Part shown: one piece after another, positions 47,976 through 58,239 of the stretch
Position numbering within the stretch: the first letter of the stretch is position 1
Layout: every line of letters begins with the position of its first letter
NCBI RefSeq assembly: GCF_018219455.1
Contig: NZ_CP056122.1
Coordinates: 4,148,065-4,212,064 of the forward strand
From: Moritella sp. 5
GTDB lineage: Bacteria > Pseudomonadota > Gammaproteobacteria > Enterobacterales > Moritellaceae
Direction of reading: 5' to 3'
DNA: 64,000 nucleotides
The notes under the pieces: model-generated
The model's database searches: none
What the model was told of the DNA's origin: nothing
Seen by the model: the letters and a program-made list of their open reading frames with translations, nothing else
Program-made: the position numbers and the translations under genes

Positions 47976-49256
47976 TTACTTGTTTAGTAGCGTTGTTAAT
48001 TGGTTTACTAATTCAGTGACTGCGATAGTTTTCTGCTCTGTTTTACCAGTCAGATCTTTCACTGTTACTTGTTTATTTTCGATTTCGTCGCCACCCAGAA
48101 TAAGTGCTACTTTAGCGCCATTTTGATCAGCTCGTTTAAGTTGTTTCTTAAAGTTACCGCCGCCGTTATGCATCATACATTTCACATTCGGCATTTGGTC
48201 ACGTAACTGTTCTGCTAATAACATACCATGGATATCAGCGCCTTCGCCTAATGCCGCAATATAAACATCAACGGCGCCTGCGATATCAGCTGTTAACTCT
48301 AAGGTTTCTAATAATAATACTAAACGTTCGATACCCAGTGCAAAACCAACTGCTGGCGTTGCTTTGCCACCCAATTGCTCAACTAAGCCATCATAACGAC
48401 CACCACCACAAACTGTACCTTGAGCGCCTAAGCTTTCTGTTACCCACTCAAATACAGTGTAGTTATAATAATCAAGGCCACGAACCAAACGGTCATTAAC
48501 TTGATAGTTAACGCCTGCGCTATCTAACATCTTACATAGACCATCGAAATGCGCTTTAGTTTCTTCGCCGTAGTAATCAGCTAGACTTGGTGCATCTGTA
48601 AGCAGTGCTTGAACATTTTGATTTTTGCTGTCTAGTACTCGTAATGGGTTAGTATACATACGACGTTGGCTTTCTTCATCAAGCTGGTCTTTAAAACCTT
48701 CTAAGAAGCTAATTAATGCGTCTTTATGTGCACTACGTTCTTCAGACGAACCCAGCGAGTTCAGCTGTAATGTCACATGTTGCTCAATACCAAGTAGTTT
48801 CCACAGACGCGCCGTTAATAAAATAACTTCTGCATCAGTATCCGCACCTTTAAGACCAAAAATTTCAACACCGAATTGGTGGAATTGACGGTAACGACCT
48901 TTTTGAGGACGCTCGTGACGGAACATAGGACCTATGTACCACATACGACGCTCTTGGTTATACAACAAACCATTTTGAATACCAGCACGCACTGTTGACG
49001 CTGTGCCTTCAGGGCGTAGTGTTAGGCTGTCACCGTTACGGTCATCAAACGTGTACATTTCTTTTTCAACAACGTCTGTTACTTCGCCGATCGCACGCTT
49101 GAATAAATTCGTAGATTCAACGATTGGCATACGAATTTCAGAGTAGCCATAGGCTGCAACAGTATCACGTAATACTGATTCTACTTTTTGCCATACCGGC
49201 GTTTGTTCTGGTAAGCAATCATTCATGCCACGAATTGCTTGGATAGGTTTAGCCAC
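47976..49256 (-). CDS. hisS: Histidyl-tRNA synthetase
   Basis: 426 aa from the GTG at 49256 ([18 protein letters not shown]), like E. coli (MAKNIQAIRG); a GTG two codons earlier (49262) is possible. Class II aminoacyl-tRNA synthetase. Motif 2 [20 protein letters not shown], histidine-specific [15 protein letters not shown] and the motif-3 segment [11 protein letters not shown] are visible. 41 nt precede yfgM. Confidence 0.97.
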   Translation of the reverse strand: MAKPIQAIRGMNDCLPEQTPVWQKVESVLRDTVAAYGYSEIRMPIVESTNLFKRAIGEVTDVVEKEMYTFDDRNGDSLTLRPEGTASTVRAGIQNGLLYNQERRMWYIGPMFRHERPQKGRYRQFHQFGVEIFGLKGADTDAEVILLTARLWKLLGIEQHVTLQLNSLGSSEERSAHKDALISFLEGFKDQLDEESQRRMYTNPLRVLDSKNQNVQALLTDAPSLADYYGEETKAHFDGLCKMLDSAGVNYQVNDRLVRGLDYYNYTVFEWVTESLGAQGTVCGGGRYDGLVEQLGGKATPAVGFALGIERLVLLLETLELTADIAGAVDVYIAALGEGADIHGMLLAEQLRDQMPNVKCMMHNGGGNFKKQLKRADQNGAKVALILGGDEIENKQVTVKDLTGKTEQKTIAVTELVNQLTTLLNK

Positions 49257-49328
49257 GGTCACTCTCGAAAATTAAAAAGACATATAACCCCAGATTATAA
49301 GGAGTTTCTACGTCGAGGTAAAATATTC

Positions 49329-49369
49329 AAAGGTGTTAGTCGGATATTTATCCTCATTTCAACACCTTT
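49329..49369 (-). terminator. Inverted repeat downstream of ispG, possible terminator
   Basis: AAAGGTGTT (49329-49337) and AACACCTTT (49361-49369) are perfect 9-bp arms with a 23-nt loop, located between ispG and hisS. On the minus strand the following GAATATTTT is only a weak T-tract, so read-through into hisS is possible. Confidence 0.45.
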
Positions 49370-49378
49370 ACGGTAAAA

Positions 49379-50497
49379 TTACGCTTTAGCGTCAGTTACG
49401 ATGATATTTTCAGGGTCCATCATCGCGGCTTTTGCTCGAATTTTAGCCTCTAACTGATCAATCATGTCGTTATTATCAAAACGTTCTTTCTGACGTTTGC
49501 CATCAAGATAGTAACCGCTCTTATTACTGCCGCCCGTCACACCAATTTGTACAGCTTCCGCTTCGCCAGGTCCATTGACCACACAACCGATGATAGACAC
49601 GTCCATTGGGATAATAATGTCTTCTAAACGCTCTTCTAATGCATTCACGGTACTGATCACATCAAACTCTTGACGTGAACAAGTAGGACAAGCAATAAAA
49701 TTAATACCACGGCTACGGATACGTAATGATTTTAGAATATCAAAGCCAACGCGAATTTCTTCAACTGGATCGGCCGCTAAGGAAATACGTAACGTATCAC
49801 CGATACCCTCAGCCAGTAACATACCAAGACCAACCGATGATTTAACCGCACCACTTCTGAAACCACCCGCTTCAGTAATACCTAAATGCAGAGGTTGTTC
49901 GATCAATTTCGCTAACTGACGGTAAGATTCGACCGCCAGAAATACATCCGATGCTTTAACGCTGACTTTAAATTGATCGAAGTTCAAACGCTGTAGAATA
50001 TCAACGTGGCGCATTGCCGATTCAACTAATGCGGCTGGTGTTGGTTCGCCGTATTTCTCTTGAATTTCACGTTCTAATGAGCCACCGTTAACACCAATAC
50101 GAATTGGAATATTCATATCTTTGGCACAATCAACCACAGAACGGATACGACTTTCGTTACCGATATTACCGGGGTTAATACGCAAGCAATCAACGCCGTA
50201 CTCTGCCACTTTAAGGGCGATACGGTAATCAAAGTGAATATCCGCAACCAGCGGCACGTCTACTTGCTGCTTAATCAGTTTAAATGCTTCTGCCGCATCC
50301 ATTGTTGGCACGGAAACACGTACAATATCAGCACCAACGGCTTCTAATGCTTTAATCTGAGCAACGGTTGCAGCCACATCCGTCGTCAAGGTATTTGTCA
50401 TTGACTGTACTGCAATCGGTGCATTGCCACCAACAGGTACTTTACCAACCATGATCTGTTTCGATTGGCGGCGAATAATTGGACTTTCCTGATGCAT
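49379..50497 (-). CDS. ispG: IspG (GcpE), HMBPP synthase
   Basis: 372 aa (E. coli 372). 4Fe-4S enzyme of the MEP isoprenoid pathway, making HMBPP from MEcPP. N-terminal barrel ([17 protein letters not shown]); cluster cysteines are in [14 protein letters not shown] and [13 protein letters not shown]. Depends on the isc system elsewhere in this window. 17 nt after rodZ. Confidence 0.97.
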   Translation of the reverse strand: MHQESPIIRRQSKQIMVGKVPVGGNAPIAVQSMTNTLTTDVAATVAQIKALEAVGADIVRVSVPTMDAAEAFKLIKQQVDVPLVADIHFDYRIALKVAEYGVDCLRINPGNIGNESRIRSVVDCAKDMNIPIRIGVNGGSLEREIQEKYGEPTPAALVESAMRHVDILQRLNFDQFKVSVKASDVFLAVESYRQLAKLIEQPLHLGITEAGGFRSGAVKSSVGLGMLLAEGIGDTLRISLAADPVEEIRVGFDILKSLRIRSRGINFIACPTCSRQEFDVISTVNALEERLEDIIIPMDVSIIGCVVNGPGEAEAVQIGVTGGSNKSGYYLDGKRQKERFDNNDMIDQLEAKIRAKAAMMDPENIIVTDAKA

Positions 50498-50513
50498 ATT
50501 TATAACTCGTTAA

Positions 50514-51440
50514 TTAAGCTTCAAAAGGTAATTTAAATTTAGCAAGTCGACCTTGTCTAAAGGTTGATAAATCAACTAGCTCACCAGCATAACTCATTGT
50601 TACTTGCTCTGGTGCGCCTAGTTTAATTGATAATGGTGCTAAACCTTGTAATTGGATTGTCTGACCGGCTTTTCTCACACCTGTCGAAAGCGTTTTGCCG
50701 TTACTGTCTTTAATTTGAACCCAGCAATCACCCACAAACGTAAGAAGTAACGGCTGAGGTGCAATCACTTTATTATCAAGAATATTGGTGATAGATGATG
50801 TAGTCGCAGCTGGTTGCTCAGCGACAACAGCTAGTGCTACTTTTTCGACCAAATCGACAGTTGGCTCAGTCACGTCTTGTGCAGGTGCAACAAGTGAAGG
50901 CGCTTCGTCCTCAATAACGGTTACAGCACCAACGACTTCAGGTGATTCAACTAATTCGAAGGCTTGTATTTCTACAGGATCAGATACCACTATATCAGCC
51001 TTATCACTGCCTAATCCCCAAATTAAGAATATAACAAGCATAAAACCAATGATGCCGTAACTGACGAGCATTAGGCGGTTATCAGATGCTTCGAGTTTCG
51101 TTCGGCGAGAGAAGCTTTGTAGCTCGGCTTGTTGTTCACATTTTGCATTATGGCAATCATAAGCGCGAAGCACATCATCTTCGGGAATATTTAAATAGCG
51201 GGCGTAACAACGAATATAGCCACGTATAAAAGTTTGTGAAATATCTTTATTAATAGCATTTTTTTCAATGCTATTAATAACAGATAATTTTAAGTTAATA
51301 TTATCACTAACTTGCTGCACGCTAACACCTAATGTAATACGCGCATCTCGTAATATCTGACCAGCAGTTATCACGTCGATATTATCTTGCAATTCAGCAG
51401 ATACATCTGCATTTTTTGAGGCTTCTAAATCAATAGTCAT
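50514..51440 (-). CDS. rodZ: RodZ, cell-shape protein
   Basis: 308 aa. Cytoplasmic HTH_25 domain (about 25-95, ILRDARITLGVSVQQVSDNI), then a transmembrane segment at about 125-145 and a Val/Ala/Pro/Glu-rich periplasmic linker; the DUF4115 domain is at the end (WVQIKDSNGKTLSTGVRKAG). Links MreB to the membrane to keep rod shape. Overlaps pilW by 11 nt. Confidence 0.92.
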   Translation of the reverse strand: MTIDLEASKNADVSAELQDNIDVITAGQILRDARITLGVSVQQVSDNINLKLSVINSIEKNAINKDISQTFIRGYIRCYARYLNIPEDDVLRAYDCHNAKCEQQAELQSFSRRTKLEASDNRLMLVSYGIIGFMLVIFLIWGLGSDKADIVVSDPVEIQAFELVESPEVVGAVTVIEDEAPSLVAPAQDVTEPTVDLVEKVALAVVAEQPAATTSSITNILDNKVIAPQPLLLTFVGDCWVQIKDSNGKTLSTGVRKAGQTIQLQGLAPLSIKLGAPEQVTMSYAGELVDLSTFRQGRLAKFKLPFEA

Positions 51441-52200
51441 TTGTAATATATTTTTGTGTTTGTGTCGCTAACGGAAATTGGGCTAATAATTGGCGACTGT
51501 ATACTTCAGCTGCAGCCAAATCATTCTGTTTTTCTGCAATATTAAAACCCAACCAAAGACTGCGTGCGGTTACCTTCGTTACTGACTCATATTTTGTTAA
51601 TTCTTGCTTGGCCACCGCATAACTAGCCAGCATATAGTGTAATTCAGTAACTGATAACCGTACCTCTAAATTTTGCGGTGCATGTGCAAGTGATGATTGT
51701 AAGTAGGTTAATGCCTGCGGTTTATCGCCATTTTCAAGTGCACATCGCCCCGCATTTTCATAACTATTCGCAACTTTATTATAATGAGGAGACGAGATTG
51801 CGGTTAAAAATTCGCTCTCTGCTTCATCAAAACGCGCGATTCCACATAGGAAAACACCAAAATTATTATGAATATTACCATTGTCTGGTGCAAGGTTGAT
51901 GGCATATAAATAGGCTTCTTCGGCTTGTTTATGCTCTTTTACCTTCTGATAGTAATACGCATAAGCTAAATAAATATCCGCATTGTCTGATTCATAATTA
52001 ACGGCTTTATCAAGATTAATTTTCGCCTGTTGATAGTTTTCAATTTCAATATACTTTAAGGCTAAGGCTAGACGGCTTCGGGCCGCTGCAGTCTTATCAA
52101 CCGAATTATCACTCAAACCGGCACTGGTTTCAATGTAACTTTGTGTGCTACATCCAGCCAGTGCGACTATCATCAATCCTACTACAACGAAACGTTTCAT
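51430..52200 (-). CDS. pilW: PilW/PilF, type IV pilus assembly TPR lipoprotein
   Basis: 256 aa from the ATG at 52200 (MKRFVVVGLMIVALAGCST); an in-frame ATG four codons earlier has no ribosome site. Lipobox L-A-G-C. Several TPR repeats, e.g. DNGNIHNNFGVFLCGIARFD and AYAYYYQKVKEHKQAEEAYL. Assists assembly of the PilQ secretin. Between rlmN and rodZ, as in relatives. Confidence 0.9.
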   Translation of the reverse strand: MKRFVVVGLMIVALAGCSTQSYIETSAGLSDNSVDKTAAARSRLALALKYIEIENYQQAKINLDKAVNYESDNADIYLAYAYYYQKVKEHKQAEEAYLYAINLAPDNGNIHNNFGVFLCGIARFDEAESEFLTAISSPHYNKVANSYENAGRCALENGDKPQALTYLQSSLAHAPQNLEVRLSVTELHYMLASYAVAKQELTKYESVTKVTARSLWLGFNIAEKQNDLAAAEVYSRQLLAQFPLATQTQKYITNDY

Positions 52201-52225
52201 GCCTAAATCCATCTAGTCAAAAGTA

Positions 52226-53341
52226 TCAGTCACTCATCTTGACTGAAATCGAGTCACCTTGCATCCGTTTTTTTAATGTTCTTTTCGTTCTGTCGATTAC
52301 ATCACCAGCCAATTGTCCACAAGCAGCATCAATATCGTCACCGCGGGTTTTACGAATTGTTACTGTATTTTCGTATTCCATCAGCACTTTATTAAAACGA
52401 TCGATACGGCTATTACTTGGTTTACCATAGTCACTGCCTGGGAACGGATTAAATGGGATCAAGTTAATTTTACACGGCGTATCTTTTAATAAGTGCGCTA
52501 ATTCATGAGCTTGATCTGTTGAATCATTCACGTGATCAAGTAATACATACTCAATCGTTACTTTTTTACGATTGGCATTTGATTTGCCAATATAGTTTTT
52601 AACGGATGCTAGTAACGTTTCAATATTGTACTTTTTATTAATAGGGACAATCTCGTCACGTAATACATCATTTGGCGCATGTAATGAAATAGCTAATGCA
52701 ACATCAATTGAATCTGCTAATTTATCTAAAGCAGGTACAACTCCAGACGTAGATACGGTTACACGACGTTTTGATAAACCAAAACCGTAATCGTCTAGCA
52801 TCAAGTTTAATGCGGGTACCAAGTTTGTCATGTTAAGCAATGGTTCACCCATCCCCATCATTACGACATTGGTGATTGCACGTTTCTTGTTATTAAAGCC
52901 GATAACTTGTGTTGCACGCCATACTTGACCAATGATTTCTGATACTCGCAGGTTACGGTTAAAGCCTTGTTGTGCCGTCGAGCAGAATGTACATTCTAGT
53001 GCGCAACCAACTTGTGACGATACACAAAGTGTTGCACGATCGCCATCAGGAATATAAACCGTTTCATATTCTTGACCATCAACTTTTAATGCCCATTTAA
53101 TTGTACCGTCAGCACTACGTTGTTCTTGGCTAATTTCAGGCGCTTCAATAACAGTTTCACGTAATAATTTTTCACGTAACTTTTTATTCAAGTTGGTCAT
53201 TTCATTAATGTCATCACAGCCTTCATGATAGATCCATTTCATTACTTGATCGGCACGGAATGGTTTTTCGCCAATGTCAGCAAAATATTGGCGCATCGCT
53301 TTGCGATCTAAGTCTAATAGATTAATTTTTTTATTACTCAT
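52226..53341 (-). CDS. rlmN: RlmN, dual-specificity RNA methyltransferase
   Basis: 371 aa from the ATG at 53341, with GAGG 8 nt upstream; a longer ORF adds six residues. Radical-SAM enzyme methylating A2503 of 23S rRNA and A37 of some tRNAs. The cluster CxxxCxxC is present as [11 protein letters not shown]; other family segments are [11 protein letters not shown] and the methyl-carrying cysteine in ACGQL. The isc operon supplies its cluster. Confidence 0.97.
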   Translation of the reverse strand: MSNKKINLLDLDRKAMRQYFADIGEKPFRADQVMKWIYHEGCDDINEMTNLNKKLREKLLRETVIEAPEISQEQRSADGTIKWALKVDGQEYETVYIPDGDRATLCVSSQVGCALECTFCSTAQQGFNRNLRVSEIIGQVWRATQVIGFNNKKRAITNVVMMGMGEPLLNMTNLVPALNLMLDDYGFGLSKRRVTVSTSGVVPALDKLADSIDVALAISLHAPNDVLRDEIVPINKKYNIETLLASVKNYIGKSNANRKKVTIEYVLLDHVNDSTDQAHELAHLLKDTPCKINLIPFNPFPGSDYGKPSNSRIDRFNKVLMEYENTVTIRKTRGDDIDAACGQLAGDVIDRTKRTLKKRMQGDSISVKMSD

Positions 53342-53709
53342 GAAGTGAGCCTCTGTCATTTATTTTATTCGGTTTGAAACAATTTAAGACTCAATTTTAA
53401 ACAATATTTTAAGAATTGTTGGATAAAAAAGACGATGCTAAAATTGAGGTTTCAGGGCGCGGGATTGTACAAAGTTTAACGCCTAGACGCTAGCGCATTA
53501 GCCGAATTAAACAAAATAATTTATTAGTCGTTCTTTTCAATAACCAATATTAAGCTGAGATAACAATAATTAAGACTGAATATCCGCGATAAAAAGGAAA
53601 TAATATAATATGAAAGGAGGTTGTAATAGGTGGATGAAATCATAAAACCGGGCAGCAAATTAATCACGCATCACTACGCAACGACTTTACAGCCCGTGAC
53701 ACTAATTAA
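53342..53709. other. 368-bp rlmN-ndk spacer
   Basis: Carries the rlmN upstream region. At 53613-53632 a strong GGAGG is followed by a GTG that opens a 27-codon frame (53630-53713) overlapping the end of ndk on the other strand; coding is doubtful. Nothing else seen. Confidence 0.4.
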
Positions 53710-54135
53710 TTAGCGTGGACATACTTCATTTTCAGTAAAGAAGTAGGCAATTTCACGTGCAGCTGATTCTTCACTATCTGAACCATGTACCGCATTAAAA
53801 CGCATGCTCTCAGCATAGTCACAACGTAACGTGCCCGCAGCTGCATTTTCCGGGTTCGTAGTACCCATTAATTCACGGTAGAAAGTGATCGCACTTTCAC
53901 CTTCTAATACTTGAACCATGATAGGACCAGACGTCATAAAGTCCATTAAAGGTTCGAAGAATACTTTGCCTTTGTGCTCTGCATAAAAACCTTCCGCTTG
54001 CTCACGGGTAAGGTGAAGCATTTTTGCCGCAACAACGCTTAAACCACAAGCTTCAATACGAGAGTAAATAGCACCAATTAAATTTTTTCTTACTGCATCA
54101 GGCTTAACAATAGAAAAAGTGCGTTGAATTGCCAT
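53710..54135 (-). CDS. ndk: Nucleoside diphosphate kinase
   Basis: 141 aa (family about 143). Balances NTP pools by transferring the gamma-phosphate through an active-site histidine, visible in [14 protein letters not shown]. The N-terminus [17 protein letters not shown] and the middle [14 protein letters not shown] match the family throughout. Confidence 0.97.
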   Translation of the reverse strand: MAIQRTFSIVKPDAVRKNLIGAIYSRIEACGLSVVAAKMLHLTREQAEGFYAEHKGKVFFEPLMDFMTSGPIMVQVLEGESAITFYRELMGTTNPENAAAGTLRCDYAESMRFNAVHGSDSEESAAREIAYFFTENEVCPR

Positions 54136-54363
54136 AATTTTTAACCTTAATTTGAGAAGTTTACTATCTTAGTTTGACTATCTAAGTTGAACAGTTCATG
54201 GATAAGATAACCTTTCAAAATAAAGGCTACCTTATTAACATTGACTTTAATTGCATTACAATTTTTAAACAAGTGTTAATCGCGAAAGAACAATGAAATA
54301 CTGCGTTATGCGAACCTTATCTTCCGTAAATCTGATACATCATCTAATTGATTACATATCAAA

Positions 54364-55701
54364 CTATTTATCGAGTGAATTGAGGTCCAAATCAGTCATC
54401 ATATTCGTCCCATCATTTGTACTTAGCGGTTCTGGTGTGTTGATATCTGCATCCATTTTATTAGATATCACCTTTTCAAATTTACGTTTTTGCCAAAATT
54501 TAATGCAAAACAATATCGCGACAGCTAAAATGAGTAAGGTTAGCAAACTACCTACCACCCACAATAATAAATTCCATTCATTTTCTGATGCTTCTAAACC
54601 ATCAGCAATCTCATCGGTAGCATTAGCCTGAGATGCTGTTGCTATCGGAATTAACGCACTATCAATAATGATAGGTTTAGGGATAACAAATGCTTCCGAT
54701 GGCATATTGATAGTAATTTCTCGCCCCGCTTTCGTTGTTGCAAACAAAACCAATTCAATATTATAACCACCGATATGAGTCGGTCGTTCAAACGTATAAA
54801 GCTGCTCACTCATATTGGCTTCGCCATAAATAATAAAAGAGTCACGAGGCCCACCATTAACCGATGCTAAACTGCCTTTTATCACAATACTTTCGGGCTG
54901 TAACTCTTCAACATCAAAGGTAAGTTTTAATTGTGGATCATTATCGACGAGCAAAGGCAGCATTTGGGTTTTTATTGGCCGAGGGAAAATAACCACATCT
55001 TGATTAAAACTACGGGTAAAAGCATTATTTTTTACCGCAACTTCAAACTTATACTTACCGGTGGCTAAATCAAGTTGTAAAAAAGTAGTAAAAATACCAT
55101 CTTCAGGCACTTCATCGTAAAACACCCCTTTATCATTAAACTTGGCCAGTTCTTGAGAGGTAAAATTAAAGTTTTCGTCTTCTGCTCGATTATAACCATA
55201 GGCAGTCATAATCAGTTCAGTATCACGTAAATACGTTGCATTAAGGCGCTTTTTCAAGTGGTGTAGTTCACCACTCACTTTTAAACGTTCTCCACTATAA
55301 AGCTGAATAGGTAAACGAGTAACTTGCAGTTGTACATCTGACAATAATTGAATACGGTTATCACCTTGGATCTTACCGAGTGCTTGCCAAGGCCCCGGCA
55401 TTGGATTTTCAATGGTTATAATGTCATGTTCTTTACCTTCAATCCAATGAACACGATCAGACTTATCCCAAATATAAACCTTACTACCGTCGGGACGAAC
55501 CAAAATAACCGCTTTAGAAAAACGTTCACGCGCAATAATAAACGTTATTTTCTTAATACCATAATCAACACGAAAGCGGTTATCCAATAACGCGATATCA
55601 CTTGTCTGATAAACATTAGTTTGATAAACACTTTTAGCTGAAGTAAAAGTACTGATGCTAACAGCACCAATAAATGCCAATAACAACCAAATATTACGCA
55701 T
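54364..55701 (-). CDS. Signal-peptide, C-terminally membrane-anchored protein (TIGR03503-like)
   Basis: 445 aa. Signal peptide MRNIWLLLAFIGAVSISTFTSA, a large predicted beta-rich periplasmic part, then a C-terminal membrane segment (about 378-400, WNLLLWVVGSLLTLLILAVA) with a short charged cytoplasmic tail. Segments VILVRPDGSKVYIWD and WIEGKEHDIITIENPMPGPW resemble the TIGR03503 group of Vibrio/Shewanella proteins, as far as can be recalled. Function unknown. Lies 12 nt after dnaQ on the same strand. Confidence 0.7.
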   Translation of the reverse strand: MRNIWLLLAFIGAVSISTFTSAKSVYQTNVYQTSDIALLDNRFRVDYGIKKITFIIARERFSKAVILVRPDGSKVYIWDKSDRVHWIEGKEHDIITIENPMPGPWQALGKIQGDNRIQLLSDVQLQVTRLPIQLYSGERLKVSGELHHLKKRLNATYLRDTELIMTAYGYNRAEDENFNFTSQELAKFNDKGVFYDEVPEDGIFTTFLQLDLATGKYKFEVAVKNNAFTRSFNQDVVIFPRPIKTQMLPLLVDNDPQLKLTFDVEELQPESIVIKGSLASVNGGPRDSFIIYGEANMSEQLYTFERPTHIGGYNIELVLFATTKAGREITINMPSEAFVIPKPIIIDSALIPIATASQANATDEIADGLEASENEWNLLLWVVGSLLTLLILAVAILFCIKFWQKRKFEKVISNKMDADINTPEPLSTNDGTNMMTDLDLNSLDK

Positions 55702-55713
55702 TTTTGTCCTTAC

Positions 55714-56454
55714 CTAGTGTACTTGCCACAATGCATCACCAACGATGCCAAGTCGTTCATCATGCGCTTTCAATTCATCATCTGTTGCTTGCACCACTTT
55801 CAATAACGTTCGGGTTGCAGCAAGTCGACGAATACCATTCCCACCTTGTGAATTAGCACCGTCTTGCGATAAGTTCAACTTAGTTTGGCCACCTGTCATA
55901 AACAGATAGACTTCTGCCAAAATCTCCGCGTCCAGTAATGCCCCATGCAGGGTACGGTGCGAGTTATCAATACCATAACGGGTACACAACACATCTAAGT
56001 TGTTTCGTTTACCCGGAAAAAGTTTCTTAGCTATAGCTAATGTATCGGTAATCTTACAAATTTCTTTAGTTTCAGGTAGACCTTTATTTAGTAATCTAAA
56101 TTCATGGTCCAGAAAGTTGATATCAAACGACGCGTTGTGAGCGACCAGTTCTGCTCCATCAATAAAGGCAATAAATTCGTCTGCGATGGTAGAAAAAGCG
56201 GGCTTGTCTTGTAAGAATTCATCGGTAATGCCGTGTACCGCGATCGCCTCAGGATCAACCAAACGGTCAGGCTTGATATAAACATGATAAGTACGCCCCG
56301 TTGGACGACGATTGAACAACTCAATACAACCAATTTCAATCACGCGGTGACCAATGTGTACACCACCCGCGCCAGTATTCATACCGGTTGTTTCGGTATC
56401 AAAAACAATAACGCGACCTGCGCCCTGTATTAACTCTGCATTGTCCAACGACAT
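55714..56454 (-). CDS. dnaQ: DnaQ, DNA polymerase III epsilon (proofreading) subunit
   Basis: 246 aa from the ATG at 56454 with GGTGG/GAG upstream; an upstream GTG (56466) is possible. 3'-5' exonuclease of the replicative polymerase. ExoI motif VFDTETTGMN, ExoII ELVAHNASFDINFLDHEF and ExoIII HRTLHGALLDAEILAEVY give the DEDDh residues. The C-terminus holds the polymerase-binding part. In E. coli rnhA is its divergent neighbour; here it is absent. Confidence 0.96.
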   Translation of the reverse strand: MSLDNAELIQGAGRVIVFDTETTGMNTGAGGVHIGHRVIEIGCIELFNRRPTGRTYHVYIKPDRLVDPEAIAVHGITDEFLQDKPAFSTIADEFIAFIDGAELVAHNASFDINFLDHEFRLLNKGLPETKEICKITDTLAIAKKLFPGKRNNLDVLCTRYGIDNSHRTLHGALLDAEILAEVYLFMTGGQTKLNLSQDGANSQGGNGIRRLAATRTLLKVVQATDDELKAHDERLGIVGDALWQVH

Positions 56455-56543
56455 AAATCTCACCACCTAAATTAAACTGTCGCTATTCTAATATGAATTA
56501 GCGTTCGATTCACCTGATACAGTCGTAAAATCGTCAAGAAAGG

Positions 56544-57293
56544 TTAAGAGAGTTTATGTGGTAATTTTTGTGTCGCCCCTGTCGGCATAAAACGACGATT
56601 AGTTCGACTCATTTGCCACCAATTTTTAACGGGAGATATCGGCGTTCGACGTTTACGCGCGACAATAAAGTAAACCGACAAGAATGAAGGGAAATGCATT
56701 TGACCAATACTCTCTGACCACCAGGTTAATGGTTTTTTACCTAAAAAAGACGTAAAGCCAAAGCGTTCATCTTGAATAATTTCAAAACCGAGTAATTCAA
56801 GCCAATCTTTAATACGTGCAGGGGTAAACATTCGGCCCGACCAAGGAGGGTGGTTACGCTTCACGCCAAGTAGTTTAACTAGACCACATAATGATAGCGG
56901 ATTATAACCACTTAAGATCAGGTAGCCATCACCCGTTAAGACTCGCTCAACCTCCCGTAATACTTGATGCGGATCGGCAGAGAAATCCAATGATTGGGTT
57001 AAAATACAAGCATCAATACAATTTTCTTGAAAGGGTAAATGTGCAGGATCAATGAATACCCCGCCCACACCTTGCTCTGACGTCGCCGTTACCTGGTGTT
57101 GTATACTGCTACCAAAACAATTAAGCTCACCACTTAACGAACCTAATTTTAGTAAATGATAACCAAATATTTTCGGGCACCAAACATCAAGCCGAGCCTG
57201 AATTTGACTCGCAAGCCACCCTCCCATTGGAAGATCGTTCCAATAATGGGGTATTGCTATCTCATGCTTATGATGTGCAGGTTTTATTAACAC
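56544..57293 (-). CDS. YafS-like SAM-dependent methyltransferase
   Basis: 249 aa. Core methyltransferase features are weak at the SAM loop, but LPFQENCIDACILTQSLDFS, DPHQVLREVERVLTGDGYLI and the following LSGYNPLSLCGLVKL mark the COG2226/DUF-type family beside gloB in E. coli (YafS). The substrate is unknown. Divergent from gloB with a 65-bp spacer, as in E. coli. Confidence 0.83.
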   Translation of the reverse strand: MLIKPAHHKHEIAIPHYWNDLPMGGWLASQIQARLDVWCPKIFGYHLLKLGSLSGELNCFGSSIQHQVTATSEQGVGGVFIDPAHLPFQENCIDACILTQSLDFSADPHQVLREVERVLTGDGYLILSGYNPLSLCGLVKLLGVKRNHPPWSGRMFTPARIKDWLELLGFEIIQDERFGFTSFLGKKPLTWWSESIGQMHFPSFLSVYFIVARKRRTPISPVKNWWQMSRTNRRFMPTGATQKLPHKLS

Positions 57294-57358
57294 GGCAATA
57301 TCCGCTAAAATTTTGTTTTATATATAATTAAAGATAATCCTATAAAGAGAACGATGCA

Positions 57359-58135
57359 ATGCTTGAAGTCATTTCTATACCAACATTTAACGACAATTAT
57401 GTTTGGTTAATTAAAAATACTGAAAATAATCACTGTTGTATCGTCGATCCAGGCCAAGCCGAAGCGGTATTACAGGTTATCCATCAACAGAACTTAATTC
57501 TCGATGCCATTTTAATTACTCATCACCATTATGATCATATTGATGGTATTAGTGATATTCTGGCCGCATCAACCCAACCCATTAATATCTATTCATCTAT
57601 TGCTATCGATGTAGAGGCTCCGGTCACCTTAGTCACCGAAAATAGCCAGTTAAGCTTATTAGATAATAGTTTAGCTTTAACCGTTATGGCGACACCAGGA
57701 CACAAACGCGAACACGTCGTTTATTATAACCAAGCCATGTTATTTTCTGGAGATACCCTATTCTCGGGTGGTTGCGGTCGACTTCTTGATGGTAGCGCGA
57801 CAGAATTGTTTTCATCACTACAACGTATTAAAGCATTAGATGAAAACATTCATATATACCCTGCACACGAATATACCCAAGCTAATTTAATGTTTTGCTA
57901 TGCCGTTGAACCACAAAATCTCGCACTAAAAAAACACATCGAATATACGGCAAAATTACGTCAGCAAGGACTACCAACCGTACCCAACAGCCTTAAAAGT
58001 GAAAAGCAGATAAATGTTTTCTTACGCACCAACGAAGCAACAGTGAGTATGGCGATGGAACATAAACTGCTTGATATACTCACCAGCGAGCAAGCTGTAT
58101 TCGCTGCATTAAGAGCGTGGAAAGATCATTTTTAA
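57359..58135 (+). CDS. gloB: GloB, hydroxyacylglutathione hydrolase (glyoxalase II)
   Basis: 258 aa. Metallo-beta-lactamase fold, hydrolysing S-lactoylglutathione to lactate. Zinc motif THHHYDHIDG at residues 54-63, with GHKREHVVYY, FSGDTLFSGGCGRL and YPAHEYTQANL for the remaining ligands and glutathione contacts. It detoxifies methylglyoxal with GloA. Divergent from the yafS-like gene. Confidence 0.96.
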   Translation: MLEVISIPTFNDNYVWLIKNTENNHCCIVDPGQAEAVLQVIHQQNLILDAILITHHHYDHIDGISDILAASTQPINIYSSIAIDVEAPVTLVTENSQLSLLDNSLALTVMATPGHKREHVVYYNQAMLFSGDTLFSGGCGRLLDGSATELFSSLQRIKALDENIHIYPAHEYTQANLMFCYAVEPQNLALKKHIEYTAKLRQQGLPTVPNSLKSEKQINVFLRTNEATVSMAMEHKLLDILTSEQAVFAALRAWKDHF

Positions 58136-58239
58136 CCAGAAAATAAGCACACATACACCAAATGATACACTTGCTTTGTTTTCCCTTGGCGATTAGCATA
58201 TCGGGTTGTTCACTAATATAAGACGAATATAAGACGAAT

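Noticed and set aside
53630-53713. 27-codon frame starting at GTG with a strong GGAGG in the rlmN-ndk spacer
   Set aside because: Very short, GTG start, ends inside the antisense of ndk, and an alternative 11-codon frame uses the same region; no support beyond the ribosome-like site.
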